In this document: piece by piece, positions 43,211 to 56,428 of the stretch
Position numbering within the stretch: position 1 is the first letter of the stretch
How the letters are laid out: every line of letters begins with the position of its first letter
Assembly: GCF_020360975.1 (NCBI RefSeq)
Contig: NW_025408669.1
Coordinates: 2,728,001-2,792,000, forward strand
Length of the DNA: 64,000 nucleotides
From: Hirsutella rhossiliensis
Taxonomy: Eukaryota; Ascomycota; Sordariomycetes; Hypocreales; Ophiocordycipitaceae
Direction of reading: 5' to 3'
The notes under the pieces: generated by a model
The model's database searches: none
The model's input: only the letters and a program-made list of their open reading frames with translations
Told to the model about the DNA's origin: nothing
Position numbers and translations under genes: made by a program

Positions 43211-44467
43211 ATGATATGCTGCCAGCGGAGCTTCCGTACCTCCAGTCCTCGCTCATGGACGGCTACGTACAGCCATTCACCGCCCTCGACCTCACTCCCC
43301 CGACTCTTCTCAACACAGCGACGAACAAATTCACGCAGGCATTCAAGGGCATGGCCAGCTCTCCTCGCTTCAAGCTTCGCCATCGGGACCGCAGCCTACT
43401 ACTACCTCTTCACCCCCGAGCCCAGGAGCAAGACGCTCAACCGCGACACCTTTGTCCCCTACACCATCACCGCCCGCGAAGCCATCTCCCCCACCTCGGC
43501 CATCCTGACCGTCTCGCCACGCACGCCGGACCCGTCGCCACCGTACCTGCGCCCGGGGAGCGCCTCCCTCTGGCGCCATGCGCTGTGGTCCGTCGAGTTC
43601 AAGCAGCCCGAGGTGCAGATTGCGAGGCACTACACCCCGCTGCCGCCGGTCGAGGGCGACGAGGACGCGGCGCAAGCGTGTCTGCGCTTCTACATCCGCG
43701 CCATGGGCGGCGGCGAAATGTCAAGCTATCTGAGCCGTCTTGGCGTCGGGCACGAGGTCTGGCTGAGGGGCCCGCACGCGGGCTTTGGTGTCTTGCAGAG
43801 GTTGGGCTCGCGGGGCCGCGTCGTGTTTCTTGCTGGGGGCACGGGCCTGGTGCCGGCTATGCAGGTTGCCAGGGCGGTGCTTGATGCGAGTGACGAGACT
43901 ACCATGACGCTCCTGTGGGCTGTCAGGAAGCGGGACGAGGTGCAGGTGGTCGACAAGCCGGCTCCATCACGATGGTCTTCCTGGTGGTCGACCAAGGCGC
44001 CGACACAGATACAGGCCGATCTCGCAGATCCGAGCCCCATTGCACGCCACCTGAAGCGGATGAAGGCCAGGTACGGCGACCGTCTCGACATCCGCGTCGC
44101 CATCGACCAAGAAGGCACCACTATCCGCGAAGCCGACGTCGAAAAAGCCCTACTCCTCCCGCCACCCCCCGCCCAGCCAACGCCGCCCTGTCGAGGATGC
44201 CCGTCTCACGACCAGCGCCTACACATCGACGCCTCTGAATTCGACGCCTCCGAGGCGGCCTGCCGGTGTCCATCGTCCGATAGCTCGCGTGCGCGAGGCA
44301 AGAATCTGCTCATGGTCTCGGGCCCGGACGGCTTCGTCTCGCACTACGCAGGCCCCAAGGCCTGGCTGCGCGGCACCCTGACCCAAGGGCCTGTGGGCGG
44401 CGTGGCTCGACGGCTGCAGGGGCGTCACGCCCGCCTGGCCGACGAGTGGCTCGTACTCAAGCTCTGA
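43211..44467 (+). CDS. Cyc2-like mitochondrial FAD oxidoreductase
   Basis: One exon encodes 418 aa from the ATG at 43211. That start gives a basic presequence (MICCQRSFRTSSPRSW) followed by one hydrophobic segment ALLASSFAIGTAAYYYLF, as expected for a mitochondrial inner-membrane anchor. An upstream in-frame ATG at 43145 is possible. The ferredoxin-reductase-like fold follows: FVPYTITAREAISPTSAILT, FYIRAMGGGEMSSYL for FAD binding, VFLAGGTGLVPAMQVARAV for nucleotide binding and a late MVSGPDGFVSHYAGPK. Yeast Cyc2 reduces haem before its attachment to cytochrome c. A Pro-rich insertion with several Cys (about residues 315-360) breaks the domain before its last segment and looks lineage-specific. 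Confidence 0.82.
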   Translation: MICCQRSFRTSSPRSWTATYSHSPPSTSLPRLFSTQRRTNSRRHSRAWPALLASSFAIGTAAYYYLFTPEPRSKTLNRDTFVPYTITAREAISPTSAILTVSPRTPDPSPPYLRPGSASLWRHALWSVEFKQPEVQIARHYTPLPPVEGDEDAAQACLRFYIRAMGGGEMSSYLSRLGVGHEVWLRGPHAGFGVLQRLGSRGRVVFLAGGTGLVPAMQVARAVLDASDETTMTLLWAVRKRDEVQVVDKPAPSRWSSWWSTKAPTQIQADLADPSPIARHLKRMKARYGDRLDIRVAIDQEGTTIREADVEKALLLPPPPAQPTPPCRGCPSHDQRLHIDASEFDASEAACRCPSSDSSRARGKNLLMVSGPDGFVSHYAGPKAWLRGTLTQGPVGGVARRLQGRHARLADEWLVLKL

Positions 44468-45259
44468 AACCCGCTTTGTTGCGGGAGAGAAAACCAGGTC
44501 AAGGCCTCGGCAAAGTCTTGTATAATTCACGTCTGACAAGGCGGGAAGCCGATGCAGAGTATTTGGGACGGGGCGAACAACATCGCCACCATCACCTCAC
44601 TATCCGAATACTTTTGTGCTCGGTCGCTTGTCGCGGTCGGCAGCGAGCCGGCGTTCAAACAGCCTGGCGGCGCAGTTCCGGTCTCCCCCCGGCCGCCTTG
44701 CTATTGGGTCATCGGCCCCAGCATCAAAGGCAAGGTTCTTCGCTCCAATGGCGTCGTGCTCGCTCGAACCCCGGCGAGCGACGGCGTGTGCCGATTGCAG
44801 GCCGGGGAAGCATCCCCGAACCGATAGGCGGGCGAGTGCTAGACGCTCACACGCAATGAGCCCGGTAGGCCAGGCAGGAAGGGGTGCGAGAGACTTGGGC
44901 TCTGCCTGCTCTTTCACAGATGCGAGTGCAAGACCTCGAAGCACCGAGGAGATGCGGGCAATGCACGAGTAACTTCACCTGTTCTGCAATGAGACACATG
45001 CAGTCAACGGCACACATTGTGAATCCTGTACCTTGTTAAACGCTTCCCACTTCACCCCGAATGCCTAGTCCGTCGTTTTATAGGTACCGTTCGCAATCGC
45101 TTGACAGCAAAGTTCTCTCTAGCCAGCCTTGTGAGAACTCGAGTGAACAAATATAAACAGCAACACGCGCCCCCGCCTCCCAAGAATGTACTTGCGAATA
45201 CCTAATTCCCAACCAAAACGCCGAGCCATCTATACTTGCTTCTAAAGCCTCCCTTTTAT
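44468..45259. other. 3'-to-3' intergenic region
   Basis: About 790 bp between the convergent Cyc2-like and neo1 genes. Only short open frames without motifs. Confidence 0.5.
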
Positions 45260-48200
45260 CTATCTATCCTGTACCTTCCTGTACGACGGCGGCTTGATGG
45301 CTCTGCGAATCAGCTTTCCGGCGTAGGGAGGCACGAGCGATACAGCCCCAATGGCCATGACCCGCCAGAGAAAGCCCCTGCAGACGGTGTTAGAGACGGT
45401 CCATCATCCTTGAAGACTCCTCGTTTCATCAAGAGGAGGCTTCACCGAGGGGTAAAAACTCACCATGTGATGATAAACTCGAGGTCAAAGTAGCCCCCCA
45501 GGAAGGGCATCGACCCGATAAAGACAACGAAGGTGCTCAAAATGCTCACAATCATGACCGGGTGCCACGTGGTAATCTCAATGGCAACCATGATGAGTTC
45601 GTTGAGCACAAGCACCGTGTAGCTAACGGCCACCATTCTGCGGCCGTCCACCTCGGTGAGGAGCTGGGACAGCCCCTGAATCATGCCGCCCTGATATATC
45701 GACACAAACACCCAGACGAAGAAGGTACGGTAAGACAAGGAACGCCCAGACGTAAGCTCCTTGTACAGCTCGGGATAGAGGTTGGCCATGTTCTCGTCCA
45801 CGTCCTTGTCGAGGACCAGGGACAAGACTGGGGCTGCTGTGTAAATGGTCGCATAGCCAACAAGCAGCCAGTCCTGTTGATCGGAAACCCTTCAAGTCAG
45901 CAGTAAGTTCCTCACATCGAGTACGCAGCGTCGACTTGCCTTGTAGAGCCCCTCGGGTTCAAACTTCAGCGCAATGCTGTACATGGTCTGACACACAGCA
46001 ATGATGAGGCCGCGGTGGATGACAAACTGCGCCAGCTTGGCGCTCCTTTTGTAGCTATTGCGCCCGTGCCACACGAGCAACTTGACCAGGTGGTAGAAAT
46101 GCTCAATCGAAAAGTCGGCTGCCAGGCTCGCCTGACGCCCCTCCTTGCCCACGATGCCAACGCCCACGTCCGCAGCCTGAATCATGGAGACGTCGTTTCC
46201 GCCGTCGCCTATGCAGCACACGCGCTTCTTGGTGTATTCCTTGATGAGCTTGGCAACCTCGGCCTTCTGCGTCGGCGAGCATCGACACGCCACCACCGTC
46301 GGCAGGAGCACCGCGATGGATATGAACTCGAGGCGAAAGTGCGTCAGGAAGAGGGCGAGGCTCTCGCCGTCGATGAGGAGGCAGGCGTCCGTCTTGCTGC
46401 GGAGGAAGTCGAGGTGGTCTCGCGCGTAGTCCTTCTTGGTCAACTTGGCAACGGTGTAGATGTATTGTCCCCGGGCCACGAGCTTGGAGCTGACGGCGAC
46501 GCATCTCGCCGTCTCAACCTTGTCGCCCGTCAGCATCCAAATCTTGATGCCCGCGTTGCGCAGCAGCTCCAGCGACGGCTTGACGTCCTTTTGCAGCTTG
46601 TCCTCCACACCCGTCACGCCGAGAAGTTCCAGGTCACTCTCGAGATAGTGCGAGACGACCCTCTGCAGCCCGGCTTCACGCCCGACAATGGCTAGGGAGG
46701 CCTCTTGGTGCTTGGACGAAAACTCTTGGTACTGCTGCACAGACAGCTTCTTGCGGCCGACGACCAGCGTCCGCAGCCCTTCTCGCGCCATGTTGGCAGT
46801 CTCCTCGTCAAGCCAGTCGTTGGCAACGACGATTGAGCTCATTACCGTGTCGGCGCCCTTCTGGTAAAACCAAATATCGCCACTGCTCAGGTCGCTTGAT
46901 GGTGCGTTGAGATCTTCTTGAAAGTAGACGATGATGCCCATTCGCTTGCCGTCTGACGTAAACGGGAACACTTCGAGGATGCGGACACGGACAACCGGTC
47001 GCCCGCTGTCGGCGAACTCGAGCGTCATGCTCTTACGATCGCGACTCGTGAGCCTCAGACCCACCGACTCAGCCCATTTGACTATGGCAATCTCATCGGG
47101 GGACGACGCTTGGTACGAGGTCACTTCCTGGCCATCCTCGGTGTCGACTGTCGGCGTGACGTTGTGGCAGAGCGCCAGGGCCAAAACAACATCACGCACT
47201 CGCGATCCAATCTCCCTCCTCGTGCGAGTTGCGCCGACGTTGACGGCGTTGGAGTATGTGGAAGACGGCGTGATGAGCATCGTCCGAGACGACGGGTCGG
47301 TGGTGGGCTGGATATGAAATCCTTGCTTGACGTAGGCGGCAACTTCGTCCATGGCTTCGTTAGCGTACGATACCGTGCCCACGTGAATCTTCTTCATCTC
47401 CATGTCGTTTTGGGTGAGGGTTCCAGTCTTGTCGCTGAGCAGGTACTCGATGCGCCCGAGATCTTCCGGGATGGTGCTGGTTCGAACAACGGCGCCAGGG
47501 ATGCCAGGATCGCGCTGGATAAACCTCGAGTACGCGCTCTTGCCCATGTCCAGGTTAACACGCAGGCTGATGGGCACTATGGTCGAGAAGAGGACCAGAA
47601 ATCGCATGATTTTAATGTACCACACATTGCCCTCGGTCTTCTCAAAGCCTTGGAGGGCGACGAGAACGATGGAGAGCGCCAGCGTTAGTGCGCACAAAAT
47701 CTTGGTCAATGAGTTGATCTCATACTCCAGCAGGCCTGTTTTGGAGCGCGAGGGCGAGGTGGACAGGGCAGAGCGTGTTTGCGTGCCTGTGTACAGGATG
47801 ACGGCCAAGGTCGTTCCCTGCGATGCAATCACCGTGTTGGCCCAAGCCGTGTTGTCAATGGACAAGGCGGCGGATTTGGCGCTCTCGTCGTCTTGTGGGA
47901 GCATAGGCTGATGGCTCAGAGCATCATGTCGCGTCGGAAGCAGCTCGACTGTCCCGACAAACTCGTTCACCTTCTTGTCGGGCTTCCCGCCCGTTACACG
48001 TAGGCGCACAAACTCTTCGGGGGGCAGATTCTGCGTCAGGGGAGAGGCCAGTCGTAGCTTCCAATCCGTCTCGCCATCGAGTTGGTCCGTCCTGATGAAT
48101 GTCTCCCCACCCGCGCCGGTCTCGGTCCCGTTATTGAGCGTCTCGGTCGCGGGCTGCTTGCCCTTTTGCAGCTGATCGGTCTCTTCCAGAGCCAACAGGA

Positions 48201-49266
48201 CCTCCTCTTCTGCGGGTTCCTTGGCAGCGGAAACAACTGCACCGTCTGTCGTGTAGCATTGCAGGATGATGACGTCTGCGGGGACTCGCTGCCCCTTGCT
48301 CAGCTTGAGCACGTCGCCTACTTTGAGGTCTTTTGATTTGCGGCCGAGCTCCTGAACATGGGACGACGGCTGGGCTAGGGCGCTCTGTTCCTCTTCCTCT
48401 TGAATGTCCGAGAGGTCGTGTCTCCCACCTCTTGATCTCCGAGAACCACGTCTAAGCGAGTCGGACTTGAGCGGCCGGCGCGCTCGAAGAGTGGCAGGGC
48501 GCGATTCGGGGTCACCAAAGCCAAGAACGCTGTACACCTCCGAGTTGGCCTCGGTGTCTCTCCTCCGCCGATCGATGTCATCATAAGCCTCCTTGCCCAT
48601 GGTGATGAGCAGAACAAAGGCCAGAGGCGCAACGTATGTCGAAAGATAGCCAATGCGCAGGGCGGGAATGGCCTGCGACAAGGCGACGAGAAGAAAGTAC
48701 ATGTTGAAGAAGAAGGAGAACTCGTTGTACAGCGTGATGGGCAAGAAGGTTAGTGCCGTGTACTTTGCGTTGGAGACGATATTCGTGGGGAAGCGGGTGG
48801 CTTGGCCAGACCCGACGACGACCTGCCTCGACGACGAGGGGTCGCAGTCGTCCGTCTTGTTCGTCGTTGGGGACATGAAGCTGGGCAGGCGAAGGCTGGA
48901 GCGGGATTCGCGGCGGGCGTGGGTTCTTGCTTCTCCTCCCAGCAGGGGGGCATCGTCGTCGCCGTTGCCGCTGCCGTCGGACCACGGCAACCTGTACCCA
49001 TCGTCAGAGTCGTCGGGATTGGCGCCGAGATCCCCGTACCCGCGCCCGCGCTTGTGAGCCCGGCGCAAGCCTCCCATACGCAGATTCCGCAAGGCGATTC
49101 TCGATGTGCTTTGCTCGGTGGCGGGCAGGGGGCGGCGCGAGCCGGCGGGAGGCGCCTCGGCCGGGACAGGGTCAAGCTCCTGGAGATCGAGGTCGAGGTC
49201 GGAGTCGGAGTCGAGGGTAGGCGAATCGGGGGGTTCGGTCGGTCGGTACGGAGGAGTCGAAGGCAT
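45260..49266 (-). CDS. neo1: P4-type phospholipid flippase Neo1
   Basis: Three exons on the minus strand (49266-45940, 45873-45464, 45377-45260) encode 1284 aa. The N-terminal 150 residues are acidic and low-complexity. The P4-ATPase core starts with FPTNIVSNAKYTALTFLPI and FFFNMYFLLVALSQAIPALR, the Neo1/ATP9 branch. The phosphorylation site SDKTGTLTQNDME is near residue 611, MLTGDKVETA and CCIGDGGNDVSMIQAADVGV follow. Neo1 moves aminophospholipids from the lumenal to the cytosolic leaflet in Golgi and endosome membranes and, unlike Drs2, works without a Cdc50 subunit. The first intron begins with GC (AAG then GCAAGT, 45939-45934 downwards) and ends CAACAG; the second is GT-AG. The last exon is 38 codons, ending KVQDR. 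Confidence 0.93.
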
Positions 49267-50469
49267 CCCGCATCAGTGGCCGCCGTGCGCCTCGTGAGTA
49301 TGGTGGAGTGAGAGGGAGCGCCGGTGGTGCTGGCTGACCATGCTGCGCTGCGAGGCGCAAACGACTGGACCCTGGCTGTGTGAGGCAGGGGCAAGGCTGG
49401 TCACGGGCGGCGCGGATCGACGTCAGCGGTCAGCATGCTCCGACGTTGCGGATGGCGGGCGTCTGGAGACACGAAAGCGAGAGTGGTGTGTAGGTGGAAG
49501 ATTTTGGCCGCCCAGGAGAGGTGGTCTTTTCCACTGAAAGCATCGGTTTCGCATGAGTACGTTCCACTGCGACCTCGACGAAGTGGGCTGATGGGCCAGA
49601 GTCGCCAGGGGGCGGCCCTCCCTGAAGCTCCCTGACGTTCCATGCGCAGCAAGGTACGGGACACCAGAGTGGAGTGCTGAATGTTCGTTAGCACGGCAGC
49701 TTTCCGCCTGGCCGCCTCTGCAGGTACAGGCCGTTACAGAGACCAGGCGGTGGGGGGTAACTACATATAAGGGGGCGCTATTGACTCGAGGGAAAGTATA
49801 GACCGGGCTACTATAGTTGTACGTCGAGCGAGTTGAAGCTCTGTTTCGTTAGTGTTTAATTTCTGATTGCACGAGCTGCCGTGGTATATGTAAATGCGCA
49901 ACCAAGGGAGGGCGGAATGTGAACATCTGGAAGCCCTTCATTGGTGGTGGCGTGTGAGGATGGAAGCTAAACTGGCCAAATAGATGCTGCAGAGTGGCAG
50001 GTCGCGGGCACTTTGACTTTGACAGAGACTTCCGTACTCGGTACCTTACTTAGGTAAGGGCCACTGTACGGTGCTCCTTGCGGCAGGACGGACAGCTCCT
50101 CCAGCAAGAGCCACAGTGCCATTACCGCCCGAGATTTATCCCCTACGTCAAGCAGGTACTTGCACGCAGTAGATGCCAGCTTGCATCTATCGCCATCATC
50201 ATCCAACGCGCGCTGCCAAACCCCCTCCCAGCCTCTCCGATACTCCCCCTTTCCCCGTCCTGGAATGGCGGGACGGAGCTCGGATTGAAGATCTGTCTTC
50301 GATTCCACCCGCTTCCTTACTAAGGTTGTTTCACTCGGCAGCGCCGCGCATCCTCTTCCATCCTGCGCTGGCTCCTTTAACTCCGGGCACGTCACTGATT
50401 TCAGCCCCAAGGCAGAGCACCTTATCTGGCGTCACTTAATCATCGAGCCTGTTTTCTTGCCTCTAAACC
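49267..50469. promoter_or_regulatory. divergent intergenic region of neo1 and sec16
   Basis: 1.2 kb between divergent start codons, holding both promoters. The last 300 bp before sec16 are C/T-rich, as in long fungal 5' leaders. A TACCTTACTTAGGTAAGG inverted-repeat-like tract is at about 50042-50059. No gene seen. Confidence 0.5.
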
Positions 50470-53400
50470 ATGGCCAACGGGCCGCCCAGCGCGTCATGGC
50501 ACCCAGCTCTGATGCCCGATTCTTATCCCCTTCCTCCGGCGGCCGCCGGAGCCGATCCCTCGAATCCGGAGAGTCCAACCGAGCCGGCCCAGCAAGCGGC
50601 GCCTGAGAAAATCGAGTCGCCCGATCATGCCGAAGCCGATGAGAAACCACAGGCCTCGGTCGATCCCTGGCTATCCGGAGAGGGTGATGCCGACGACATG
50701 AATGCCTGGCTCGTCTCGGACGATCCAGATCCCCCCGCGAGCATCGCACCGCAAGAGATCCAGGCGCCTACCCAACGGGCTGACGTCGAGCCGGAGGAAG
50801 CGAAAAATGAGGATCCTCTGCCAGACCTAGAAGATACTGCGCGCGAGAATGGCACCGCCGTGCAGGAGACTGAGCTGCCCGCTCTGGCAAGCGAACAGTC
50901 TTTTCAGACCATGGTGTCCAAGGAAGGCAGACGACAGCCAACACATGCGCAGCATTCTAGCTCCATGTCTTTTGCTCGCACGGTATCGCACGAGGTCAGC
51001 TTCGTTGACGACGACGACGCCGAGTGGAACTTGACGCGATCAGATCCCGACGTCTCCGATCCTCCGGCCCAACCCAACAGATCAAACTCGTTCCCAGATG
51101 TCCCCCCCACGCTCGGAAGTCACCAGGAGCACAGTGACCAGCCTCTTCCTCCAACTCAAGCTCTGTACGTCATGCAAGAGACCGAAAGGGAGGCCGAACT
51201 TGGCGAGCGACAGTATTTGACTGGGACCATTCACGCGGCGCCCGAGGCTTCACCTGCGCAGTCCGAGGATGAGCTTGAGCCGCAAGGAGCATCACAAGCG
51301 ATAGGCGGCGAGACGCAAGGATCTGAGGCACAAGATTTTGAGGCCCGTTACGAGGAAGGCGTTCCTTTGGTGTCGCTCTCTGACGCTACGGCTAGTGTAG
51401 CCAAAGACAAGGACGCGGGTGCTTTTGCCGATTCCTTCGCCGACGACGGCAATGATGACGACTTCTTCGCCCAGTCAAAAGAGCCAGACTTGCAGGCAGG
51501 GGATGCGGGCCCTGGTATACTACCCATTGAGCGCAAATCTACCGCTCAGGCCATGGATGGCCTCAACCCCGAACCGGCGTTGCATCACAGCGCCCCCGGG
51601 GAGACGGCGAGCGAGCACGCAGCCACGCAAGCTTCAGGAAGCTTGAATCAATCCGACTCGTGGGATATTCCGAGCTCGTCTGACCTGAGGGACGAGCCCG
51701 ACAAAGAGCAACCTGCCGCCGAGGACGTGACAGCTAAATGGCAAGACATCTTTGCTGGAGATGAAGACGGCTTCCTCTCCGACGATTCGGCCGCGGGCGA
51801 CAAAGCGATTGACGCTGCTGCCTTTCTCGGAAGCGACGACGAAGGTCTCCTGGACGATGACGGTTTTCTAGACGACGATGACGGGGCCGTTTCCGTGCCT
51901 CAGTCGGCGCCCGCTGTCTCTGATAGTCGGCAACACTCTGTATCGAGCCCGTATATCCCTTCCGCCGTCACGTCGCCGCCGCCGCCATCTGTGCCGCACT
52001 TCCCTTTGGCCAACGCTCCTCTATCCAACTATCCACACCAACAACCACCCCTCGCGCCCTCGAACTCGGGCCAGCTACAAGGCCACGCAGCTCAGACGCG
52101 TCCGCAGCAATCTAGGGTTTCAAGCTTTGCGGACAAGTCAAAAGGCGGCTATTCCTCTCCGTACGACTTGCCCACAGACCTGTTGAGCAATACGCTCAAG
52201 CCACGCAAACGAGCGAGCTTGCAACAGCTTCCTCGCGAACAACCGCCTCCAAGGAGCACGAGCATGTTCGCACCGGGCCATCCACCGGCGCCTGGCTCGC
52301 TGCCACCTCCTACGCATCCATCCCAGGGACCCAGCCCAAACCAAAAAGCCCCTGCTTCTGTTTCCCGGAACCCGAGCGGCTTTTTTGAAGATTTACCCAT
52401 CACGGCAAAGCCCAGGCCACGCTCGGGGCAAGGGAGCACACCGCAGCAGCAAAGCCTATACGCCCCGGCCGGGCATCACTCGCAGTCGGCTCCTCCCCCG
52501 GCAGGTCCCCTGTCTCCGCCCGCCAACAGAGCTCCACAACCGCCACCGGGGGTTGGAGACCTGGTGACACCCGAGAGAGTCAACCCATACGCCGCAATGT
52601 CTCCCCCGGCCGCCTCTGCACCACCCCAAACAGGCACCACGTCGAGGTACTCGCCAGCTTCGTCACAGCAGCCGGTTGGTCACGGGTCAGCGCCGCCTGC
52701 CGCGTCAAGTCGATATTCACCGGCTCCCCAGGGACCACGGCCCAGCAGCTCGCACAACCATGGCGCTCCGGCGACTTCTTCGCAAGCTGTGCTGCCCCAT
52801 CTGCCTAGGACGTCGAGCCCGCTCGCCCATTTCGAAGCCAGCAGCGACAAAATCCACCGGGGGGTGAATGCACCCAACGGCGATGCGCACCACTCTGACC
52901 GTCGATCCAACTCCTTTGAGCACAGGCTTAACAGGGTCTCCTCACTCCCTCCTACTCGTGAGGTGGACGAGGAGGAGGACGACCAAATGTCGCCCACTTA
53001 TAGATCCTTTAGCACGACCCAGGCGAGCCGCCCTGCAAACATGGAGTCCAGGTTCGCCCCTGTGCCCCATCCTGCCGCAGCTCGCCAAACGCCGCCTCCC
53101 CCGCCTCCCCCGTCTCGTTCCTATGGTCCACCGGCCTCGTCGTCTCCGCAGAGAGTCAGCTCCAACTGCATGCCTCAGGCGACACCCGCAGTCCATCCTG
53201 AATTCGCACCGCCGCCTCGTCCGTCAACTCAATCCCCTGTCGCCGCGCAAGGCGGTCGACCGGCAAACCCCACCGACTACAATGCCCGGCCGTCGTCTGC
53301 TCACGCGTCAGCTGCCCCAGCCATGCCGAAGCCGTTTCAGCCACTTCATCCACTTCATCCCCCGACTTCCAGGAGGCGCGGCCAGTCGCTCTCGATGAAC

Positions 53401-56400
53401 ATGGTCCCCCCCACGGATGGAAGGGAACACGATCCCTTGCAACGATGGAAAGGGGCGCCTCTCCTGGCCTGGGGGGTCGGGGGAACCATTGTCACATCGT
53501 TCCCAAAGAGCGTGCCTCGATACACCATGAATCAAACGGCTCCGACAATACTGCGAACGGCCGGCGAAATGAAGGTGCAGAACATTAAGGATGTTGACCC
53601 TCTTGCAGATCAGCTGGCCAGATTCCCGGGACCGCTGAAGGGCAAGTCTAAGAAAAAGGAGGCCCTGGCTTGGCTGGCGGCAGGCATCGACGCACAGGAG
53701 AAAGACCTCCCTGACATCTCGCTTCACTCTCAGCTCTCGCTTGAGGCGAAACGAGGCCTCGAGCGCCTTCTGCTGTGGAAGCTACTCCGCATCTTCGTCG
53801 AGTTTGACGGGACTTTGGAGGGCAACTCTGAGGTTGAGAAAGCCGTCAGAGATGTTCTCTCTCCAGAGACAGCAAGCTCGACCGCCGGCAACGCCGCGTT
53901 AACTCCTGCTGCTCCCGCCGGAGCTGGCCAGGCCGGCCCGGTCACTTCTATGATGGCAGACAGTGCTGATCCTGCAGCTGTGGAGCAGATTCGGCTTGAT
54001 CTGCTCAGAGGCAATCGTGAGACTGCTGTGTGGTCTGCGGTGGACAAGCGTCTCTGGGGCCACGCCATGCTCATATCCCATACCATCTCACCCGACCTCT
54101 ACAAACAAGTAGCGCAAGAGTTTGTGCGCAAGGAAGTCAACTACCCCGGCCACAATAACGAGTCGATTGCCGCTCTGTACGAGGTGCTGTCGGGCAACTT
54201 TGACGATTGTGTCGACGAGCTCGTGCCGATTCACGCTCGGGTCGGTCTGCAGCTAGTTTCCAAGCAATCCACCCAGGAGCCGGCAAGAGACGCGGCCGAT
54301 GGCTTGGATAAGTGGCGGGAGACACTGACGCTCATTCTCAACAACCGCAGCTCCGATGATGTCCGAGGCCTAAACGCCCTTGGCAAGCTGCTCTCGAGCT
54401 ACGGAAGAGCCGAAGCCGCGCAAGTCTGCTTCATCTTCAGCAGGGGCCTCTCGGTGTTTGGTGGCTTGGATGAACAGAAGGCCGACTTTGTGCTGCTTGG
54501 ATCTGATCACCGCCAGCAGTCGGAACAGTTCGCCAAAGAAACGGAAGCGCTGCAGCTGAGCGAGATTTACGAGTACGGGTTGTCTCTGGCGGGTGGCGCG
54601 GCTGCGGCCGCGGGAGCTCCTCACCTCGCGGCATACAAATTCCAGCATGCCGTTACCCTTGCCGAGTACGGCTATCGGGACAAAGCTTTGCAGTACTGCG
54701 ACGCCATCGCCTCGGCCATGGTTTCGCAGACACGGCGGTCTCCCTACCACCATGCTATCCTGGAGGCAGCGGTCGACGACTTCATGACAAGACTGAAGCA
54801 GGCTCCCAAGGACGCATCATCCTCGTGGATATCTAAGCCGAGTATGAATAAGGTTTCCGATAGCATGTGGAATCGATTCAACAAGTTTGTAGCGGGCGAC
54901 GAGGGCGATAATGGTGGCAACGGGGCCGCTGGTGAGGCAGACCATGGCCCATTTGCCCGAGTTGCCACCACGCCCAACTTGAGCCGCTCGCCGTCCGTCT
55001 CCAACTTTGAGGCGTACGGCGGAGGATCGCCTGGGTACACAGTCAACTCAGCTCCTCCCCTTGCTCCTGGAACATCGTCCAGATATGCACCGACGCCCAT
55101 GCAACCTGCCGCCCTGGAAAAGCCTTTTACACCCATGTCTCAATATGCCCCGGCATCGGCGTCCTCTGGTCGAAACTCGAACGAGTACTCCCGCAACGCT
55201 TACGAACCTGTTCACCGAGGAATCAGCCACTCACCGGTCCTTAACAGCGGTGACTACGCTCCTGCGGGATATCCTGCGGCCGGGCCTGGGTATCAGCCTA
55301 GCCAATTAGATTCCCCTCTGGTGGCCTCAAACGGCTATGCGCACTCATCAGCGCCACAGCTGTCGACCCCAAGAGGCTACCAGCCACTCAAACATCAGGA
55401 GTCTCCCAGCATTGCCACACAAAGTGGAGGTAACGAAGCAAATATGTATTCGCCTGACCAAGGTTACCAGCCTCCCACTTATGGCTACGAGCCTCCGCAG
55501 ATGACGGCGGCGGTCCACGATGACCAAGAAAGAAAAGATGAGGGCGCCACCGGAGGCTACGAGCCCCCTTCATATCAGCCTTACGGCTATGAGCCACCAT
55601 CATACCAGCCTGATCCGGAGCCGTCTGCTGAGGGTGGTGATGACGCTCCGAAACCCAAGAAAGGCTTCATGCACGATGACGACGATGACATACCAGCTCT
55701 GAAGCATGGGACAAAGACGAAGACCGACAAGGATCGCGAAAACGAGGAAATGTTCCGCAAGGCAGCGGAAGAGGACGGTGAGATATGGCCTCGTCCGTTG
55801 AAATCAAGGCAACTGTTCGCTGACAGACTACCCGACAGCCAAGCGAGCCGCTGCCCAGCAGTCGACCAAGAAGGGCTGGGGCTTCTCCGGCTGGTTCGGC
55901 GGCAGCAAAAAGGCAGAGGCCAACATGGGCGAGTCTTCTTCTCCTGGCAAGCCGGTCCGTGCCAAGCTCGGCGAGGCGAGCAGTTTCGTCTACGACCCTG
56001 AGCTCAAGCGCTGGATCAACAAGAAGGTCGGCGCGGAGAATACAGAGGTCAAGAAGGCGACGCCCCCGCCTCCGAGAGCTGCTCCTCGCTCCGTCAGCGG
56101 CACACCGCCCCCATTGTCTTCCACCTCGCCGCCGGCCTTGGATCGCTCTAGCGCGCCTCCTTTGGCGGGACCGCTACGGTCGATGCCGAGCCTCGCGCCA
56201 AAGGCGTCCCAGGAGAACATGGGCCTCGCGGCGGCCCCGCCTATGAGCCGCTCGGCTTCCAACTCGGCGCTAGCGACCGGACCGCCCAGCGGGCCGCCCA
56301 GCAGACCGGCCACCAGCATGAGCAACGCCAGCAGCATCGACGACCTGCTTGGCGCTGCTGCGCCGCGCAAGGCAGGGCAGAAGAAGGCGCGCAAAAGTGG

Positions 56401-56428
56401 CCGGTACGTTGACGTCATGGCCAAGTGA
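50470..56428 (+). CDS. sec16: COPII scaffold protein Sec16
   Basis: Two exons (50470-55777 and 55839-56428) encode 1965 aa. The first 970 residues are Pro/Ser/Asp-rich and disordered. The central conserved domain begins near residue 985: HDPLQRWKGAPLLAWGVGG and TIVTSFPKSVPRYTM. The ACE1-type helical domain spans about 1175-1440, with ETAVWSAVDKRLWGHAMLIS and TRRSPYHHAILEAAVDDFM. Near 1665-1715 there are several GYEPPSYQP-like repeats. The second exon holds FVYDPELKRWINKK, the conserved C-terminal element. Sec16 organises ER exit sites and binds Sec23, Sec24, Sec13 and Sec31. The intron (GGTGAG donor, GACAG acceptor) splits the DAKRAAAQQSTKKGW segment; without splicing the frame runs on for only about 75 residues. 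The gene converges with hus1. Confidence 0.93.
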
